A stretch of DNA of 64,000 nt from Bacillus testis (GCF_001243895.1 NZ_LN851186.1:3825743-3889742); one strand, 5' to 3'; positions 42,554 to 53,755 are shown, counted from the stretch's first letter. Notes: a model not told the origin generated them from the letters alone. Numbers and translations are program-made.

Positions 42554-43660
42554 TTATTTCCGATCGATAATCTTGATTCCGGCTCCAAGCAGGACGGCTC
42601 CAATCAAGAATAGCAACCCAATGGGCGCCAATAATTCACTCCATGATTGACCGTAAACCGTTGCTCCTTTTAAGGCTTCCATCCCGTAAGTGACCGGATC
42701 CATTTTGGCTAACAGCAACAGAAATTTGGAGGTCACAATCTCAAGCGGCCAATAAGCGCCTCCAATCATAGCCATGGATACGGCAAGAAATGAAATGATC
42801 ACTTCGAACTGCTTCAGGTTTTTCACCAAAGCTGCGACCATCAATGCGATCGAAATGATTGCAAATGTATAGGGAACCAGGATGACCAGCGTCTTTCCGA
42901 AAGCCCCGTAAAAATTATACTGAAGGACAAACCGGAATAGACAGAACACCAACGCCATCTGGGCATAGCCAACGATAAAACTGTAGAGCAGATTGCCGGC
43001 ATACAGCTCCCATTTTTTCAGGGGAGACAGCAACAAGCGATCCCATACCCCCTGATTCTTCTCAATCAGGATGGAAACAACGTTATACGCAATCGTGAAT
43101 ATGACGAAAAACAGCCCGAAACCGAAAATCGCCTGCAGTCTTGAATCATAGCGGAAAGAATCCTTGGCCATGAAGCCTTTCTTCTCAATCGTGAAAGGTG
43201 CCTCTTGATCTAAATGGCTGAGCTGTTGATCGACTTCATCCGCTTTTTGCGGGGAAGATATATTTACTTCCTTTATGGCATTTTGACGCTTGTTCAAAGA
43301 TTGATAGGCTTTCTTGATCTCGTATTTCACTAGTTCATCATTCTTTCCCGCAGCAGATATATAGATGGCAGCAGATTCTTTATTCAGCTGGATAGCCATT
43401 TCGGTTTTGCTCTCATTCACCTCCTCTTTCGCTTTCTTGCTGTCCTCCACCTTGAATTGGAAGGTCTCCGATTGATTCAATTCTTTTAGAATAGGCTTCA
43501 ATTGCTCTTGTGGCAAGGAACTGAACACCGGCACTTCGACTTTCGTCTCATAATTTAATCCGACCATATAGGCAAATCCGAAAAGCGTCGCTGACATGAT
43601 AATGAATGTCCACGGTTTGCGGAGTAATAAACGTATTTTAATCATTAGAACAGCAAACAT
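42554..43660 (-). CDS. ABC-2 type exporter permease (second permease)
   Basis: This 368-residue integral membrane protein is one of two permeases of an ABC-2 exporter. It has one N-terminal helix (about 15-35), an extracytoplasmic region of about 150 residues rich in Glu, Lys and Ser, then five helices in the C-terminal half, the usual ABC2_membrane_3 layout. AAGGAGG lies 10 nt upstream of the ATG. It is 2 nt downstream of the first permease gene. The substrate is unknown. Related trios include Na+ exporters and peptide or drug exporters. Confidence 0.88.
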   Translation of the reverse strand: MFAVLMIKIRLLLRKPWTFIIMSATLFGFAYMVGLNYETKVEVPVFSSLPQEQLKPILKELNQSETFQFKVEDSKKAKEEVNESKTEMAIQLNKESAAIYISAAGKNDELVKYEIKKAYQSLNKRQNAIKEVNISSPQKADEVDQQLSHLDQEAPFTIEKKGFMAKDSFRYDSRLQAIFGFGLFFVIFTIAYNVVSILIEKNQGVWDRLLLSPLKKWELYAGNLLYSFIVGYAQMALVFCLFRFVLQYNFYGAFGKTLVILVPYTFAIISIALMVAALVKNLKQFEVIISFLAVSMAMIGGAYWPLEIVTSKFLLLLAKMDPVTYGMEALKGATVYGQSWSELLAPIGLLFLIGAVLLGAGIKIIDRK

Positions 43661-43662
43661 GA

Positions 43663-44925
43663 TTAGTCAGCCTCCTTCCGCGGAAAAATCAGCACAGCCG
43701 CAACCAAAAGGATGATCCCATAGGCCAGCATCGTTGTTAGATACGGGTAAATGGCCCCAACATCGTATTCCTGCGCCATCTTCATGAATGCTTTTAAAGC
43801 CGCTCCATTCAGGGATAACTCACCTATTTTCTGAAACCAATCCGGAAAAACGTCCAGCGGCACAAAACTCCCTCCTATAAATGCTAAAACCGACACGACT
43901 ATCCCGCCAAAGGCATCGGCGATCGATTCTGTGCGGTCCTTGAAACTAAAAGCGGCCAACAGAGACGATAGTCCGCCGATGGCAAAACTGAGCAAGAGGG
44001 TGATCAATAGAAAAATCGGAATGGACGGAATATCCACACCAAAGCAAAAATGGGCAAACAGATATAGGAGCAGCAATTGAACGAATGCAATGGCTGATCC
44101 GGAAAACAGGACACTTCCCAAATAAGACCACGGAGAAACAGAAGCTAGCTGAATGCGCTTATAGATAAATATCTCTTTCTCCCGCAGGGCGAAAGAAGCC
44201 ATTGTTGACGCCACATACAGAACAAACATAGAACTCATGGCGAATGTATAGTAGATGGATGCATTGATTGGTTGTGCGCCGCTAACCATCTTCTTCTCTA
44301 CGTTGATTTCTTTATTGACCGCCGCCAAATCAACCGGAAGCCCATTTTTTTGGAGAATGGCTCTAAACGCATATTCATTGCGTAAATCATCCACCATATT
44401 ATCGACGATCCCGGCTGAAATCTGTTCATTTTCATTCTCGATGATTGTCAATGTTGGCGGCTGCCCTTCTTTCAGCAAATAATAGCGGAGAAAATCATAG
44501 GTAAAATGCTCAGGCACCTGGATAACAGCAGAGGTATCTTTCTTCTGCAGAGATTTGCCAACCTCTCCGCTGATCGCATGAAATTTTATGTTTTTATGGT
44601 TTTCCTCGCCTCCCAGCACCTCCTCTTTCAATATGGAAATCGGCAACATCTGCCCCACTGCATCGGCCAGCTGCTTCTTCACTGGAGTGGGAATAGAAGC
44701 TGACTGGTTCACTTCCTTGATGAATCGCTCTACATCCTTCGTCTCCGAGCCCTCGTCATATAGATAGACCTTTGCTTTGATGGCGCTTGTTTCACTATTC
44801 ATCAGACTCCCAAGGGCGGTCCCTAAAATAGCAATCAACACCATCGGCATAAGGAATAGGGTGAATAATAGATTCTTATTCCTTAAAAGCACCAGCATAT
44901 TCTTCTTGGCCAAATGGATGAACAT
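43663..44925 (-). CDS. ABC-2 type exporter permease (first permease)
   Basis: This 420-residue permease resembles the downstream one in layout. It has an N-terminal helix (LLFTLFLMPMVLIAILGTALG), a large extracytoplasmic loop (about residues 40-220) and six C-terminal helices, including AFGGIVVSVLAFIGGSFVPLDVFP, the segment typical of ABC-2 permeases. The two permeases probably form a heterodimer. The ATG at 44925 is 8 nt after GGGGTGA. It follows the ATPase gene by 6-12 nt. Confidence 0.88.
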   Translation of the reverse strand: MFIHLAKKNMLVLLRNKNLLFTLFLMPMVLIAILGTALGSLMNSETSAIKAKVYLYDEGSETKDVERFIKEVNQSASIPTPVKKQLADAVGQMLPISILKEEVLGGEENHKNIKFHAISGEVGKSLQKKDTSAVIQVPEHFTYDFLRYYLLKEGQPPTLTIIENENEQISAGIVDNMVDDLRNEYAFRAILQKNGLPVDLAAVNKEINVEKKMVSGAQPINASIYYTFAMSSMFVLYVASTMASFALREKEIFIYKRIQLASVSPWSYLGSVLFSGSAIAFVQLLLLYLFAHFCFGVDIPSIPIFLLITLLLSFAIGGLSSLLAAFSFKDRTESIADAFGGIVVSVLAFIGGSFVPLDVFPDWFQKIGELSLNGAALKAFMKMAQEYDVGAIYPYLTTMLAYGIILLVAAVLIFPRKEAD

Positions 44926-44937
44926 CTTCATTCACCC

Positions 44938-45870
44938 CTAATCTCTCAGGACTCTGCCAGTCAGATGCAGAAATACATCTTCCAGCGTCGGATTTTTCAG
45001 TTCAATACTTGTAATGGCCACCTGCCACTTTTCAGATAAGGCAATGACTAAAGAAAACAAGTTAACATTTTTAGGTGCAATTAGTGTTAACTCTGTATCC
45101 TTCACCTTTACCGAGCTAATGTCAGCCCTATTTTTCAATTCTTCCACCATTTCTTCTGATGACCGTTCCAGTTTGACGACCAGCGTATTTTCTGAAGAGA
45201 GTATGCCCTTCAGCTCTTCCGTCGTCCCGGATGCAATAATCTCACCATGGTCCATGATGTAGATGCGGTCACATAGAAACTCCACTTCCTCCATATAGTG
45301 CGAGGTATACAAAACAGTGATTCCTTTTTCCTCATTGAGTTTCTTAACGGCTTCAAGAATATAGTTGCGCGACTGCGGGTCGATGCCGACTGTCGGTTCA
45401 TCCATAATGATCAGCTTTGGATTATGCAGAAGAGCCACCCCGATATTCAGCCTTCGCTTCATGCCGCCTGAATACGTTTTGACAATATCTTTCCTTCTGT
45501 CACTTAAACCGATGAGGTCAAGCACATCATTAACACGCTCGTGCAATTCTGCTTTTTTCAAACCATGAATGCGGGCGAAAAAAGTCAAATTTTCCTCAGC
45601 GGACAATTCTTCATACAAGGCGATTTCCTGGGGGACGACCCCCAAAATGTTTCGCAAATCAGCAGGATTCTTCATAATGCTTTTCCCATTCAGCAATACA
45701 TCACCCTTAGTGGGCATTAAGAGAGAAGCAATCATATTGATTGCCGTGCTTTTACCAGCTCCATTCGGCCCCAGCAGGCCAACTGTTTCACCATTATTCA
45801 AGTACATGCTGACATTCTTGACTACACTTTTCTGTTTATATGTTTTCGTAAGGCCAGTCACTTCAAGCAA
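44938..45870 (-). CDS. ABC transporter ATP-binding protein
   Basis: This 310-residue ATPase powers the two-permease exporter. It has Walker A GPNGAGKST, the Q-loop region GVVPQEIALYEELSA, signature YSGGM, Walker B LIIMDEPTVGID and the H-loop His in YTSHYMEE. The C-terminal ~80 residues form the extra domain common in NatA/DrrA-like exporters. The TTG at 45870 is 8 nt after GAGGAGG and is preferred to an ATG nine codons upstream. No regulator gene is adjacent. The trio lies between prmC and spoIIR. Confidence 0.92.
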   Translation of the reverse strand: MLEVTGLTKTYKQKSVVKNVSMYLNNGETVGLLGPNGAGKSTAINMIASLLMPTKGDVLLNGKSIMKNPADLRNILGVVPQEIALYEELSAEENLTFFARIHGLKKAELHERVNDVLDLIGLSDRRKDIVKTYSGGMKRRLNIGVALLHNPKLIIMDEPTVGIDPQSRNYILEAVKKLNEEKGITVLYTSHYMEEVEFLCDRIYIMDHGEIIASGTTEELKGILSSENTLVVKLERSSEEMVEELKNRADISSVKVKDTELTLIAPKNVNLFSLVIALSEKWQVAITSIELKNPTLEDVFLHLTGRVLRD

Positions 45871-46028
45871 GTTCCATTCCTCCTCGGCACTCTTCATCTC
45901 CTCTATATTTATTATAAGTTTTTTGAAAAGATAGATAACTATCTTCAGTCATCAATTAATGGCAATAACGTGACTGAAGTCATGGATAGGGGCCACAACA
46001 ATATCGTTTTAAATCTATATACAAAAAA

Positions 46029-46057
46029 AACGCCAGCTTCATTGCTAAGCTGGCGTT
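46029..46057 (-). terminator. Intrinsic terminator of prfA-prmC
   Basis: AACGCCAGCTT and AAGCTGGCGTT form an 11-bp perfect stem followed by six or more T on the minus strand. The 5' arm overlaps the prmC stop codon. Confidence 0.93.
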
Positions 46058-46917
46058 TCGGCGAATACCATCCGGTCTTTGCCGTTGATATCATATTCAA
46101 TGGTTACCTGCGCAGCAGGCAATGCGGCGCGCAGCAGGCTTGCCACTTGTTCTCCCTGTCCCGCCCCCACTTCAAATCCGACAAGGGACGGTTTGTTCAA
46201 TACAGCAGTGAGCTCCTGAACCAGCCGGCGATAGAGATCGAGACCATCTTCCCCGGCAAAAAGGGCGGTATGCGGTTCATGTTCAGTTACTACTTCCGAC
46301 ATACTTGCCGCATCACCGACCGGAATATACGGCGGATTGGAAAGGACCACATCCAAGCGCTCTTGAGCTTGTATGAACGGCTGCAGGCCATCGCCCAACA
46401 CAAAGGAAACATCTGCATTCAATGCAGATGCATTGCGCTTTGCCATCTCCAGTGCATTAGGCATGAGGTCGCTGAGGATCACCTCCAGCGCCGGCATTTC
46501 ACATTTCATTGTTATGCCGATTGCACCGCTTCCTGTACCGATATCCGCAAGCTTCAACGAGCCTTCGTTCCCCTTAAATAACGCGGGAATTTTCTTCAAG
46601 GCATGGTATACCAGTTCCTCTGTTTCCGGACGGGGAATCAGTACGTCACCATTTACAGTGAACTCACGCCCATAGAATTCTTCGTGTCCGATCAGATGCT
46701 GAACCGGCACTCCTTCCGCATGCTGATAAACGCCTTCCCGGAACTTTTGCAGCACTTCTTCCGGAACCGCTTCCCGGATATCAGCCAAAAGCTGTGAACG
46801 GCTGCACTGAAGATAATGGCGCAACAGCAGCTCCCCCGCATTTTCATCCCGTCCGTTCTCTTTTAAAAAAGAAGAAGCCCAGTTCAGGGCTTCATAACGA
46901 TGTACGCTCATGCTCAT
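46045..46917 (-). CDS. prmC: Release factor glutamine methyltransferase
   Basis: PrmC methylates the Gln of the GGQ motif in release factors, improving termination. The 290-residue protein has an N-terminal helical domain (about 1-85), then the SAM-binding Rossmann fold with [12 protein letters not shown] and the catalytic [10 protein letters not shown] motif. It overlaps prfA by 4 nt. Confidence 0.95.
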   Translation of the reverse strand: MSMSVHRYEALNWASSFLKENGRDENAGELLLRHYLQCSRSQLLADIREAVPEEVLQKFREGVYQHAEGVPVQHLIGHEEFYGREFTVNGDVLIPRPETEELVYHALKKIPALFKGNEGSLKLADIGTGSGAIGITMKCEMPALEVILSDLMPNALEMAKRNASALNADVSFVLGDGLQPFIQAQERLDVVLSNPPYIPVGDAASMSEVVTEHEPHTALFAGEDGLDLYRRLVQELTAVLNKPSLVGFEVGAGQGEQVASLLRAALPAAQVTIEYDINGKDRMVFAETPA

Positions 46918-47981
46918 TCACCGCTTTCGAGTTTGCTTGCTTGGTCCTCAATGATCAATGCATCGATTACTTCATCAAGCTTTCCTTCCATCACTTGGTC
47001 CAGTTTTTGAATCGTTAATCCGATACGGTGGTCTGTTACCCGATTTTGCGGGAAGTTGTACGTCCGGATCCGTTCGGAACGGTCCCCAGTACCGACAGCC
47101 AACTTACGGTTTTGGTCGATTTCGGCCTGTACTTCGCGTTGGAATTTATCGTAAACACGCGCACGAAGAACTTTCATGGCTTTTTCTTTATTTTTTATTT
47201 GGGATTTTTCATCCTGGCAGGAAACAACCGTCTGAGTCGGTATATGTGTCAAACGGACAGCAGACATAGTTGTATTTACACTTTGTCCGCCAGGGCCCGA
47301 TGATGCAAACGTATCGACGCGGATGTCCTTATCATGGATTTCGATTTCCACTTCTTCCGCCTCCGGCAATACAGCCACAGTGGCGGTAGATGTATGAATG
47401 CGGCCGCCTGACTCTGTCTCCGGCACCCGTTGAACGCGGTGGGCCCCATTTTCGAATTTTAATTTCGAATAAGCTCCCTGGCCATTAATCATGAAAATAA
47501 TTTCCTTATAGCCACCAAGACCGGTAGGATTCGACTCGATCACTTCGGTCTTCCAGCCCTGCATCTCAGCATAGCGGCTGTACATGCGGTATAGACTTCC
47601 GGCAAACAATGCAGCTTCATCGCCGCCAGCTGCTCCCCTTATTTCCATAATAACGTTCTTATCATCGTTAGGGTCTTTAGGAATAAGCAGAATCTTCAGC
47701 TTCTCTTCAAGCTTTTCCATGGAATCTTCCAATTCGTGTACTTCTTCCTTAACCATTTCTTTCATTTCGGCATCGAGCTTCTCGTCCAGCATCGACTTTG
47801 CATCCTGGTATTGTGTACGCAGCTCTTTATATTGCCGGTATGCTTCGACCGTGTCCTGTATACTTGCCTGTTCTTTAGAATAGTCACGTAATTTTTTTGG
47901 ATCATTTACTATTTCAGGATCACTTAGTAGTTCATTTAATTGATCGTAACGATCTTCTACTGCCTGCAATCGGTCTATCAC
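46914..47981 (-). CDS. prfA: Peptide chain release factor 1
   Basis: RF1 reads UAA and UAG and triggers peptide release. It has the PVT-type recognition region ([16 protein letters not shown]) and the catalytic [10 protein letters not shown] with its GGQ. The GTG at 47981 is 5 nt after CGAGGTGA and gives 355 residues starting MIDRLQ. It is coupled to prmC, its modifier. Confidence 0.97.
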   Translation of the reverse strand: MIDRLQAVEDRYDQLNELLSDPEIVNDPKKLRDYSKEQASIQDTVEAYRQYKELRTQYQDAKSMLDEKLDAEMKEMVKEEVHELEDSMEKLEEKLKILLIPKDPNDDKNVIMEIRGAAGGDEAALFAGSLYRMYSRYAEMQGWKTEVIESNPTGLGGYKEIIFMINGQGAYSKLKFENGAHRVQRVPETESGGRIHTSTATVAVLPEAEEVEIEIHDKDIRVDTFASSGPGGQSVNTTMSAVRLTHIPTQTVVSCQDEKSQIKNKEKAMKVLRARVYDKFQREVQAEIDQNRKLAVGTGDRSERIRTYNFPQNRVTDHRIGLTIQKLDQVMEGKLDEVIDALIIEDQASKLESGE

Positions 47982-48095
47982 TATAGTCACCTCGAGATTT
48001 TTCTCTATCTATTTACTGTATTATAGTATAGCAAAAGAATAACAGTCAAAATCCTCCATTTCGCTAAATGGCGAACAGAACCGCAGTCTTTTTCC

Positions 48096-48728
48096 TTATT
48101 GGTTCATCGCTTGGTCAACTCGATAAGCGCCTAGCCCTTCCATCCCTTTATCATTTCCTGGTACTTCGTGATGGTGGCGGCATCTTGGTTCATAAGCCTC
48201 CGAAGCGCCAACCATAATGATCGGATCATGGTAGTTGGCCGGCTTTCCATCGATTAAACGCTGTGTTTTGCTGGCGGCTCTGCCACAAACAGAACAAACC
48301 GCTTGGAGTTTTGTCACAGATTCAGCCAGTGACATCAAAGCAGGAACAGGACCAAATGGCTCTCCCCGGAAATCTTGGTCAAGCCCGGCCATAATCACCC
48401 GGAATCCTCGATTGGCAAGCTCTTGTGCCACATCAATAATATGTTCGTCAAAGAATTGGACTTCATCGATGGCAATGACATCTAAATCGTTCTCTATGTG
48501 AAGGAATATATCTTTCGATTGGTTGATAGGCTTAGCAATAACAGATGTCCCATTATGCGAAACGACCGCCTCTTCTGCATAGCGGTTATCAATGCCCGGT
48601 TTAAAAACAATTGCTTTTTGGCGGGCAAATTGTGTGCGCTGAACCCTCTTGATCAGCTCTTCCGATTTACCCGAAAACATGCTTCCGCAAATGATCTCCA
48701 TCCAGCCTGCCTGTTTCTTTTCGTACAA
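48096..48728 (-). CDS. tdk: Thymidine kinase
   Basis: Tdk phosphorylates thymidine to dTMP in salvage. The 210-residue type II enzyme has Walker [11 protein letters not shown] (about 15-24), [10 protein letters not shown], the lasso-domain zinc ligands CSVCG and CRHH, and the substrate segment [13 protein letters not shown]. It starts with TTG at 48728, 7 nt after GGAGAGAG. CCTATGT and ACATAGG just upstream of the ribosome-binding site could pair. Confidence 0.96.
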   Translation of the reverse strand: MYEKKQAGWMEIICGSMFSGKSEELIKRVQRTQFARQKAIVFKPGIDNRYAEEAVVSHNGTSVIAKPINQSKDIFLHIENDLDVIAIDEVQFFDEHIIDVAQELANRGFRVIMAGLDQDFRGEPFGPVPALMSLAESVTKLQAVCSVCGRAASKTQRLIDGKPANYHDPIIMVGASEAYEPRCRHHHEVPGNDKGMEGLGAYRVDQAMNQ

Positions 48729-48994
48729 TGTATATCTCTCTCCTTCCTATGTGAAAGCCTACTAACATAGGTAGCGCTTCTTCAAAAAACCATATACTCT
48801 AGTTTAACCTATATTGTTGTCGATGACCTCTCAATATCACCTATACGCCATAGAAATTTTATACAGTCGCATTTTAGACTTTGTAAAATAATGGGGTTGA
48901 TATGATTGCCTTCAAGCAACAGATGCCTTTCAACTGGTTTAACTGCCATCCTGTTTGACCAACCTTCTTCTAAAAACCCAAAGGACATAAGATA

Positions 48995-49039
48995 TGCCTT
49001 TTCGAAGCAGCAAATAACTTTTGCCGTTTCGAAAAGGCA
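48995..49039. repeat. 12-bp-stem inverted repeat between tdk and rpmE
   Basis: TGCCTTTTCGAA and TTCGAAAAGGCA are perfect complements separated by 21 nt. There is no T run on either side, so it is not a standard terminator. It lies in the 509-bp gene-free interval 48729-49237. Apart from the rpmE terminator I see nothing else there. Confidence 0.7.
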
Positions 49040-49193
49040 CAGGAAAGTGAAACTTTATTTCGATAAGAGGCCTTCCATTAGCCTACTGCCGAATGGATCT
49101 GCCACTCACACTTCTCCGTCTTCACTTTTATATGAAAGCGGGTGTCTTAAAACCCGTAACAAGTATATGGATTCCGGCAAATTCAGAAAAAAA

Positions 49194-49218
49194 ACAGGCA
49201 AGAAGAGAACTTGCCTGT
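49194..49218 (-). terminator. Intrinsic terminator of rpmE
   Basis: ACAGGCAAG and CTTGCCTGT form a 9-bp perfect stem with a 7-nt loop, followed by eight T on the minus strand. Confidence 0.95.
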
Positions 49219-49237
49219 CTTTAAACCAATAATCGGA

Positions 49238-49450
49238 TTATTGTTGTTTTGTTTTGATACCATATTTTTTGTTGAAGCGGTCAACACGTCCACCAGCTTC
49301 AGCAAATTTTTGACGGCCAGTATAGAATGGGTGACATTCAGAGCACGTTTCAACGCGCACCTCGTCTTTTACTGAACCAGTTTCAAATTCATTACCGCAA
49401 GCACATTTAACTGTGACTTTTTTGTAATTAGGATGAATTCCTGCTTTCAT
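49238..49450 (-). CDS. rpmE: 50S ribosomal protein L31, zinc-binding type
   Basis: L31 is a surface protein of the large subunit. The ATG at 49450 (AAGGAG 9 nt upstream) gives 70 residues, while the longer open frame has no homology. The CACG and [12 protein letters not shown] motifs provide the zinc-binding cysteines, marking it as the zinc-containing form that is replaced by YtiA under zinc limitation in B. subtilis. Confidence 0.96.
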   Translation of the reverse strand: MKAGIHPNYKKVTVKCACGNEFETGSVKDEVRVETCSECHPFYTGRQKFAEAGGRVDRFNKKYGIKTKQQ

Positions 49451-49636
49451 TCTTTTCAGCTCCTTCCGCCCTGACTCATTTCCTGAACCAGAGTTATGTT
49501 GAAGGTGAAAGGTCTTTCCACCCTCTTGTTGCCCTATATGAAAGGTCAACAATAATCTCATTATAACAAGTCCACAGGGCAAATGCAACTAAACGATATA
49601 CTCTTCAATCCCTATTTTTTACCTGTTGCCAAAACT

Positions 49637-50920
49637 TTATTCACTTTTCGTGCGCCGCGATGCCGCAGATTTCATTTCAACCTCAAGCATATCGAAAAAC
49701 TCTTCGTTGCTCTTCGTTTGGCGCAGTTTGCGAAGGAATTTTTCCGTAAAATCAGGCGTATCGGACATCGTTTTCCGGATTGCCCATAATTTGTCCAAGT
49801 GATCTTTTGGAATAAGCAATTCTTCTTTCCGTGTTCCGGAACGGCGGATATCGATGGCCGGGAAGATTCGTCTTTCGGCCAGAGAGCGGTCCAAATGCAA
49901 TTCCATATTGCCTGTCCCTTTGAATTCTTCATAAATCACATCGTCCATGCGGGAACCCGTGTCGATCAAGGCAGTGGCCAGAATCGTTAAGCTGCCGCCT
50001 TCTTCAATATTCCGCGCAGCCCCGAAAAATCGTTTTGGACGGTGGAAAGCTGCCGGGTCAATACCACCGGAAAGCGTACGTCCGCTTGGCGGAATATATA
50101 AATTATAGGCCCTTGCCAGACGGGTGATGCTATCCATTAGAATGATGACATCCCGCTTATGTTCAACAAGCCGCATTGCTCTTTCAATGACCAGCTCCGT
50201 GACTTTAATATGGTTCTCAGGCAATTCATCAAATGTGGAGCTGACTACGTCGCCGGCAACAGAGCGCTCGATGTCTGTCACTTCCTCCGGGCGTTCATCG
50301 ATCAGGAGGACAATCAATTCCGCTTCCGGATGATTGGTTGTAATAGCGTTGGCGATCTCTTTGATCAGCATGGTTTTACCCGCTTTCGGAGGCGCAACAA
50401 TCAGTCCGCGCTGTCCAAACCCGACCGGAGCGAGGATATCCATTATGCGGGTAGAAAGATTTCTTTGGGTTGTTTCTAATTTAATTTGCCGATTAGGGTA
50501 CAGTGGCGTCAATCCTGGGAAATGGACCCTTTCTTTGGCCGTCTCTGGATCGTCTCCATTGACTGCCTCTACATGAAGAAGGCCATAATAGCGCTCGTTT
50601 TCTTTCGGGGGTCTAACCTTGCCGGATACCTTGTCCCCGTTTCGCAAATCAAAACGGCGGATTTGCGAAGCAGATATGTAGATATCTTCGGAACTAGGCG
50701 AGTAATTGATTGGGCGCAAGAAACCGAACCCTTCGGAAGGAATGATCTCCAATACTCCTTCCATGAAAAGAAAGCCATCCTGTTCAGCACGGGCTTTCAA
50801 AATAGCGAAAATCAATTCTTTTTTGGTTAATTTACTGTAATAGGACACTCTGAATTCTTTTGCTAACTCATAAAGCTCTTTCAGCTTCATGTGTTCCAGA
50901 TGGGAAATAGTTAAATTCAT
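49637..50920 (-). CDS. rho: Transcription termination factor Rho
   Basis: Rho is a hexameric RNA helicase that ends transcription and suppresses antisense RNA. The ATG at 50920 gives 427 residues, equal to B. subtilis Rho. Domains are an N-terminal Rho_N helix bundle (about 1-45), an OB-fold RNA-binding domain with EGFGFLRP (about 50-120), and a RecA-type motor. The motor has Walker [12 protein letters not shown], Walker [17 protein letters not shown] and SGRTLSGG (Q/R-loop region). The ribosome-binding site is weak (GGTG), which may matter because Rho is often autoregulated. Confidence 0.97.
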   Translation of the reverse strand: MNLTISHLEHMKLKELYELAKEFRVSYYSKLTKKELIFAILKARAEQDGFLFMEGVLEIIPSEGFGFLRPINYSPSSEDIYISASQIRRFDLRNGDKVSGKVRPPKENERYYGLLHVEAVNGDDPETAKERVHFPGLTPLYPNRQIKLETTQRNLSTRIMDILAPVGFGQRGLIVAPPKAGKTMLIKEIANAITTNHPEAELIVLLIDERPEEVTDIERSVAGDVVSSTFDELPENHIKVTELVIERAMRLVEHKRDVIILMDSITRLARAYNLYIPPSGRTLSGGIDPAAFHRPKRFFGAARNIEEGGSLTILATALIDTGSRMDDVIYEEFKGTGNMELHLDRSLAERRIFPAIDIRRSGTRKEELLIPKDHLDKLWAIRKTMSDTPDFTEKFLRKLRQTKSNEEFFDMLEVEMKSAASRRTKSE

Positions 50921-51185
50921 ACGTACACCACACTTTTTATTAATAGCAATCATAAATTGGCATTTCATACACATTTAGCTACAACTTAATAAAGGAAATG
51001 AATATAATAGCTTTTTTTAATGAAGAATTAAATGAAGGAAATCGCCAATAAAATTGAAGATTAGAAGGATTATTTTGTAGATACGGGCCTAAGAATGACC
51101 TGCCGCATATCTGTATTCTACTTCTTGCATAGAACAAGTTCAATTAGAACCCATTTCCATTGAAATAGAGTAAGCTTATTCATTA

Positions 51186-51214
51186 CTTATACCACACATA
51201 TTCAACTTCGTCTA
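51186..51214 (-). promoter_or_regulatory. Candidate sigma-A promoter of rho
   Basis: On the minus strand TAGACG (51214-51209) and TATAAG (51191-51186) are 17 nt apart, with a TG one base before the -10 (extended -10). The leader would be about 260 nt and contains no obvious gene; no stable structure stands out. Confidence 0.55.
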
Positions 51215-51296
51215 TTTTACTTAAAAATATTCAAAAAATATATTTTTTTGTGACATATAATTCTCTAAAATTCGCTATAGCGCCGAACAAAATAAA

Positions 51297-51320
51297 AATG
51301 GGCAGCAGCCGCTGCCCATT
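51297..51320 (-). terminator. Intrinsic terminator of glpX
   Basis: AATGGGCAGC and GCTGCCCATT form a 10-bp perfect stem with a GGCT loop, followed by TTTATTTTG on the minus strand. Confidence 0.92.
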
Positions 51321-51347
51321 CCCCGCCTATGAAGAGCTTATAGCCCA

Positions 51348-52313
51348 CTATGCCTTCATCACCAGGTTCGGCTTTTTCTTCAGGCTATGCCGGCCGTCCA
51401 CAAAACGGACAGTGCCCGACTTTGCACGCATAACGATTGATTGTGTTTCTCCGTAGTTAGCCTTGTATTGGACGCCGCGCAGCAATTCGCCGTCCGTGAC
51501 GCCTGTAGCGGCAAAAATGGCGTCGTCGCCTTTCACCAAATCATCCATTAGCAGGATTTTATTGGTATCCAGCCCCATACGTTTACAGCGTTCCGATTCG
51601 CCGTCGTTCTGCGGAAGCAATTTTCCTTGAAGCTCCCCTCCCAGGCACTTCAATGCGACAGCCGCGATGACGCCCTCAGGGGCACCGCCTGAGCCGAGCA
51701 ATATATCGACGCCGGTTTGGTCGAATGCTGTGTTGATGGCGCCAGCAACATCTCCATCATTAATCAGCTTAATTCTGACGCCGGCTTCTCTTAGTGTATG
51801 AATGATTTCATCATGGCGCGGACGGTTCAAAATAGTGGCCACAATGTCTTCAATATCTTTATTTTTCGCCCGGGCAACCGCACGGATATTATCCATGACC
51901 GGCGCCTCGATATCGATTTTCCCCACCGCTTCCGGCCCAACAGCGATTTTATCCATATACATATCAGGTGCATGAAGTAGATTGCCGTGGTCTGCAACCG
52001 CCAGGACTGCAAGCGCGTTCCATCCTCCTGAAGCAACGATATTCGTTCCTTCGAGTGGATCGACAGCTACATCAACGCGCGGCCCATAGCCGGTTCCCAG
52101 TTTTTCATCGATATATAACATTGGCGCTTCATCCATTTCCCCTTCGCCAATGACAACTGTCCCTTTCATCGGAATTGTATCAAACACATTTCTCATAGCT
52201 GTTGTAGCTGCATCATCGGCCTCTGCTTTTTTTCCTCTACCCATCCAACGGGCAGAAGCTAATGCAGCTGCTTCCGTGACACGAACAAGTTCCATCGATA
52301 AACTTCTCTCCAC
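51348..52313 (-). CDS. glpX: Fructose-1,6-bisphosphatase, class II
   Basis: GlpX removes the 1-phosphate of fructose-1,6-bisphosphate in gluconeogenesis. The 321-residue protein has [11 protein letters not shown] and DPLEGTN metal-binding motifs of the Li+-sensitive phosphatase superfamily and the [10 protein letters not shown]-like [11 protein letters not shown] loop. It starts with GTG at 52313, 8 nt after GGAGGGG. It lies between murAB and rho as in B. subtilis (ywjI). Confidence 0.96.
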   Translation of the reverse strand: MERSLSMELVRVTEAAALASARWMGRGKKAEADDAATTAMRNVFDTIPMKGTVVIGEGEMDEAPMLYIDEKLGTGYGPRVDVAVDPLEGTNIVASGGWNALAVLAVADHGNLLHAPDMYMDKIAVGPEAVGKIDIEAPVMDNIRAVARAKNKDIEDIVATILNRPRHDEIIHTLREAGVRIKLINDGDVAGAINTAFDQTGVDILLGSGGAPEGVIAAVALKCLGGELQGKLLPQNDGESERCKRMGLDTNKILLMDDLVKGDDAIFAATGVTDGELLRGVQYKANYGETQSIVMRAKSGTVRFVDGRHSLKKKPNLVMKA

Positions 52314-52468
52314 TTGTCTTTCCCCTCCAACGAATCATTTAGTATATCACAATTACAGATATATAATAACACATTCAGGGAAAATATGCAGATAAAGCTA
52401 TTTTTATCCTATTCCAACTGTTGTTCATGCATATCATTCGAAAAAATCGGCGAAAAGGCTGTTCCAAT

Positions 52469-53755
52469 TTATGAACTTTTTAACTGTTCCAGTTCTTCTT
52501 CCGTCATTTCTTCCCGCCAAATGGTGGCTCCCAATCCGCTCAGCTTGTCCTCTAAATGGCTGTAGCCGCGGTCAATATGGTCCACGCCAGTGATTTCTGT
52601 TATTCCTTCTGCCATCAGGCCTGCTATGACCAAAGCTGCCCCGGCCCGCAAGTCGCTTGCTTTCACTTTTGCTCCTTGGAGCTGAACAGGGCCTGTAATG
52701 ATTGCAGACCGCCCTTCCACCTTTATATTGGCGTTCATGCGGCGCAGTTCATCGATATGCTTGAAGCGTGCCCCGTATATCGTATCCGTGACAACGCTTG
52801 AACCAGTCGCTTTTGTTAAAAACGCCGTGAATGGCTGTTGAAGGTCTGTGGCAAAACCGGGATATACCAATGTCTTGATATCCACAGCTTTCAATCGATC
52901 ACCAGGCGACACAAAAATTTGGTCATCCCTTGTCTCAACGTTGACGCCCATTTCCCGCAGCTTGGCAATCAACGATTCTAAATGCTGGGGAATGACATTA
53001 TCAATAAGCACGCCTTCGCCAACAGCAGCCGCCATTATAATGAATGTTCCAGCTTCTATTCTGTCAGGAATAATCGTGTGGCGGCAGCCGCTTAGTTTTT
53101 CCACACCGTCAATCCGGATCACGTCCGTTCCGGCCCCTTTAATTTTGGCTCCCATATTCGTCAATAAGGTGGCCACATCAATAATTTCCGGTTCTTTGGC
53201 CGCATTCTCGATGATCGTTTGCCCTTTAGCCCTTACCGCGGCCAGCATAATATTGATGGTTGCCCCTACGGATACGACATCCAAATAAATGCGCGCTCCC
53301 CGCAGCTCATCAGCGCGGAGATAGATGGCTCCTTGTTCATTCGTCACGTGGGCGCCGAGTGCTTCAAATCCTTTAATATGCTGGTCGATTGGTCTCGGGC
53401 CAAGATAGCAGCCTCCAGGAAGCCCGATAACGGCTTTCTTGAAGCGTCCAAGCATAGCTCCCATCAGATAATAAGAGGCGCGGAGTCTTTTCACTTTGCC
53501 ATTGGGCAGTGGCATCGAAACCATACTGCGCGGGTCAATCGTCATTTCTCCGTCGGTGAATTGCACATCCCCGCCTATTTCCTCCAATAATCCTTTCAGC
53601 AGTCCAACATCAGATATATCAGGCAGTCCCTCAATCGTAACAGGTGAATCGGCCAGTATAGTGGCTGGAATCAAGGCCACCGCACTGTTTTTCGCCCCGC
53701 TCACCCGAATTGTTCCTTTTAAAGGATATCCGCCGGCAATTTTAAGTTTATCCAT
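52469..53755 (-). CDS. murAB: UDP-N-acetylglucosamine 1-carboxyvinyltransferase (MurA, second paralogue)
   Basis: This is the second MurA (MurZ/MurAB), catalysing the same first step of wall precursor synthesis. The 428-residue protein has catalytic Cys116 in [13 protein letters not shown] and [10 protein letters not shown]. It differs from the first copy in the loop (CYLG rather than CAIG), as is normal between the two Firmicute paralogues. The B. subtilis neighbour ywjH (transaldolase) is missing between it and fbaA. Confidence 0.97.
   Translation of the reverse strand: MDKLKIAGGYPLKGTIRVSGAKNSAVALIPATILADSPVTIEGLPDISDVGLLKGLLEEIGGDVQFTDGEMTIDPRSMVSMPLPNGKVKRLRASYYLMGAMLGRFKKAVIGLPGGCYLGPRPIDQHIKGFEALGAHVTNEQGAIYLRADELRGARIYLDVVSVGATINIMLAAVRAKGQTIIENAAKEPEIIDVATLLTNMGAKIKGAGTDVIRIDGVEKLSGCRHTIIPDRIEAGTFIIMAAAVGEGVLIDNVIPQHLESLIAKLREMGVNVETRDDQIFVSPGDRLKAVDIKTLVYPGFATDLQQPFTAFLTKATGSSVVTDTIYGARFKHIDELRRMNANIKVEGRSAIITGPVQLQGAKVKASDLRAGAALVIAGLMAEGITEITGVDHIDRGYSHLEDKLSGLGATIWREEMTEEELEQLKSS

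Noticed and set aside
48906-49232. 108-residue plus-strand open frame between tdk and rpmE
   Set aside because: No ribosome-binding site, odd Ser/Lys composition, overlaps a hairpin and the rpmE terminator, and is unlike any family I recognise.
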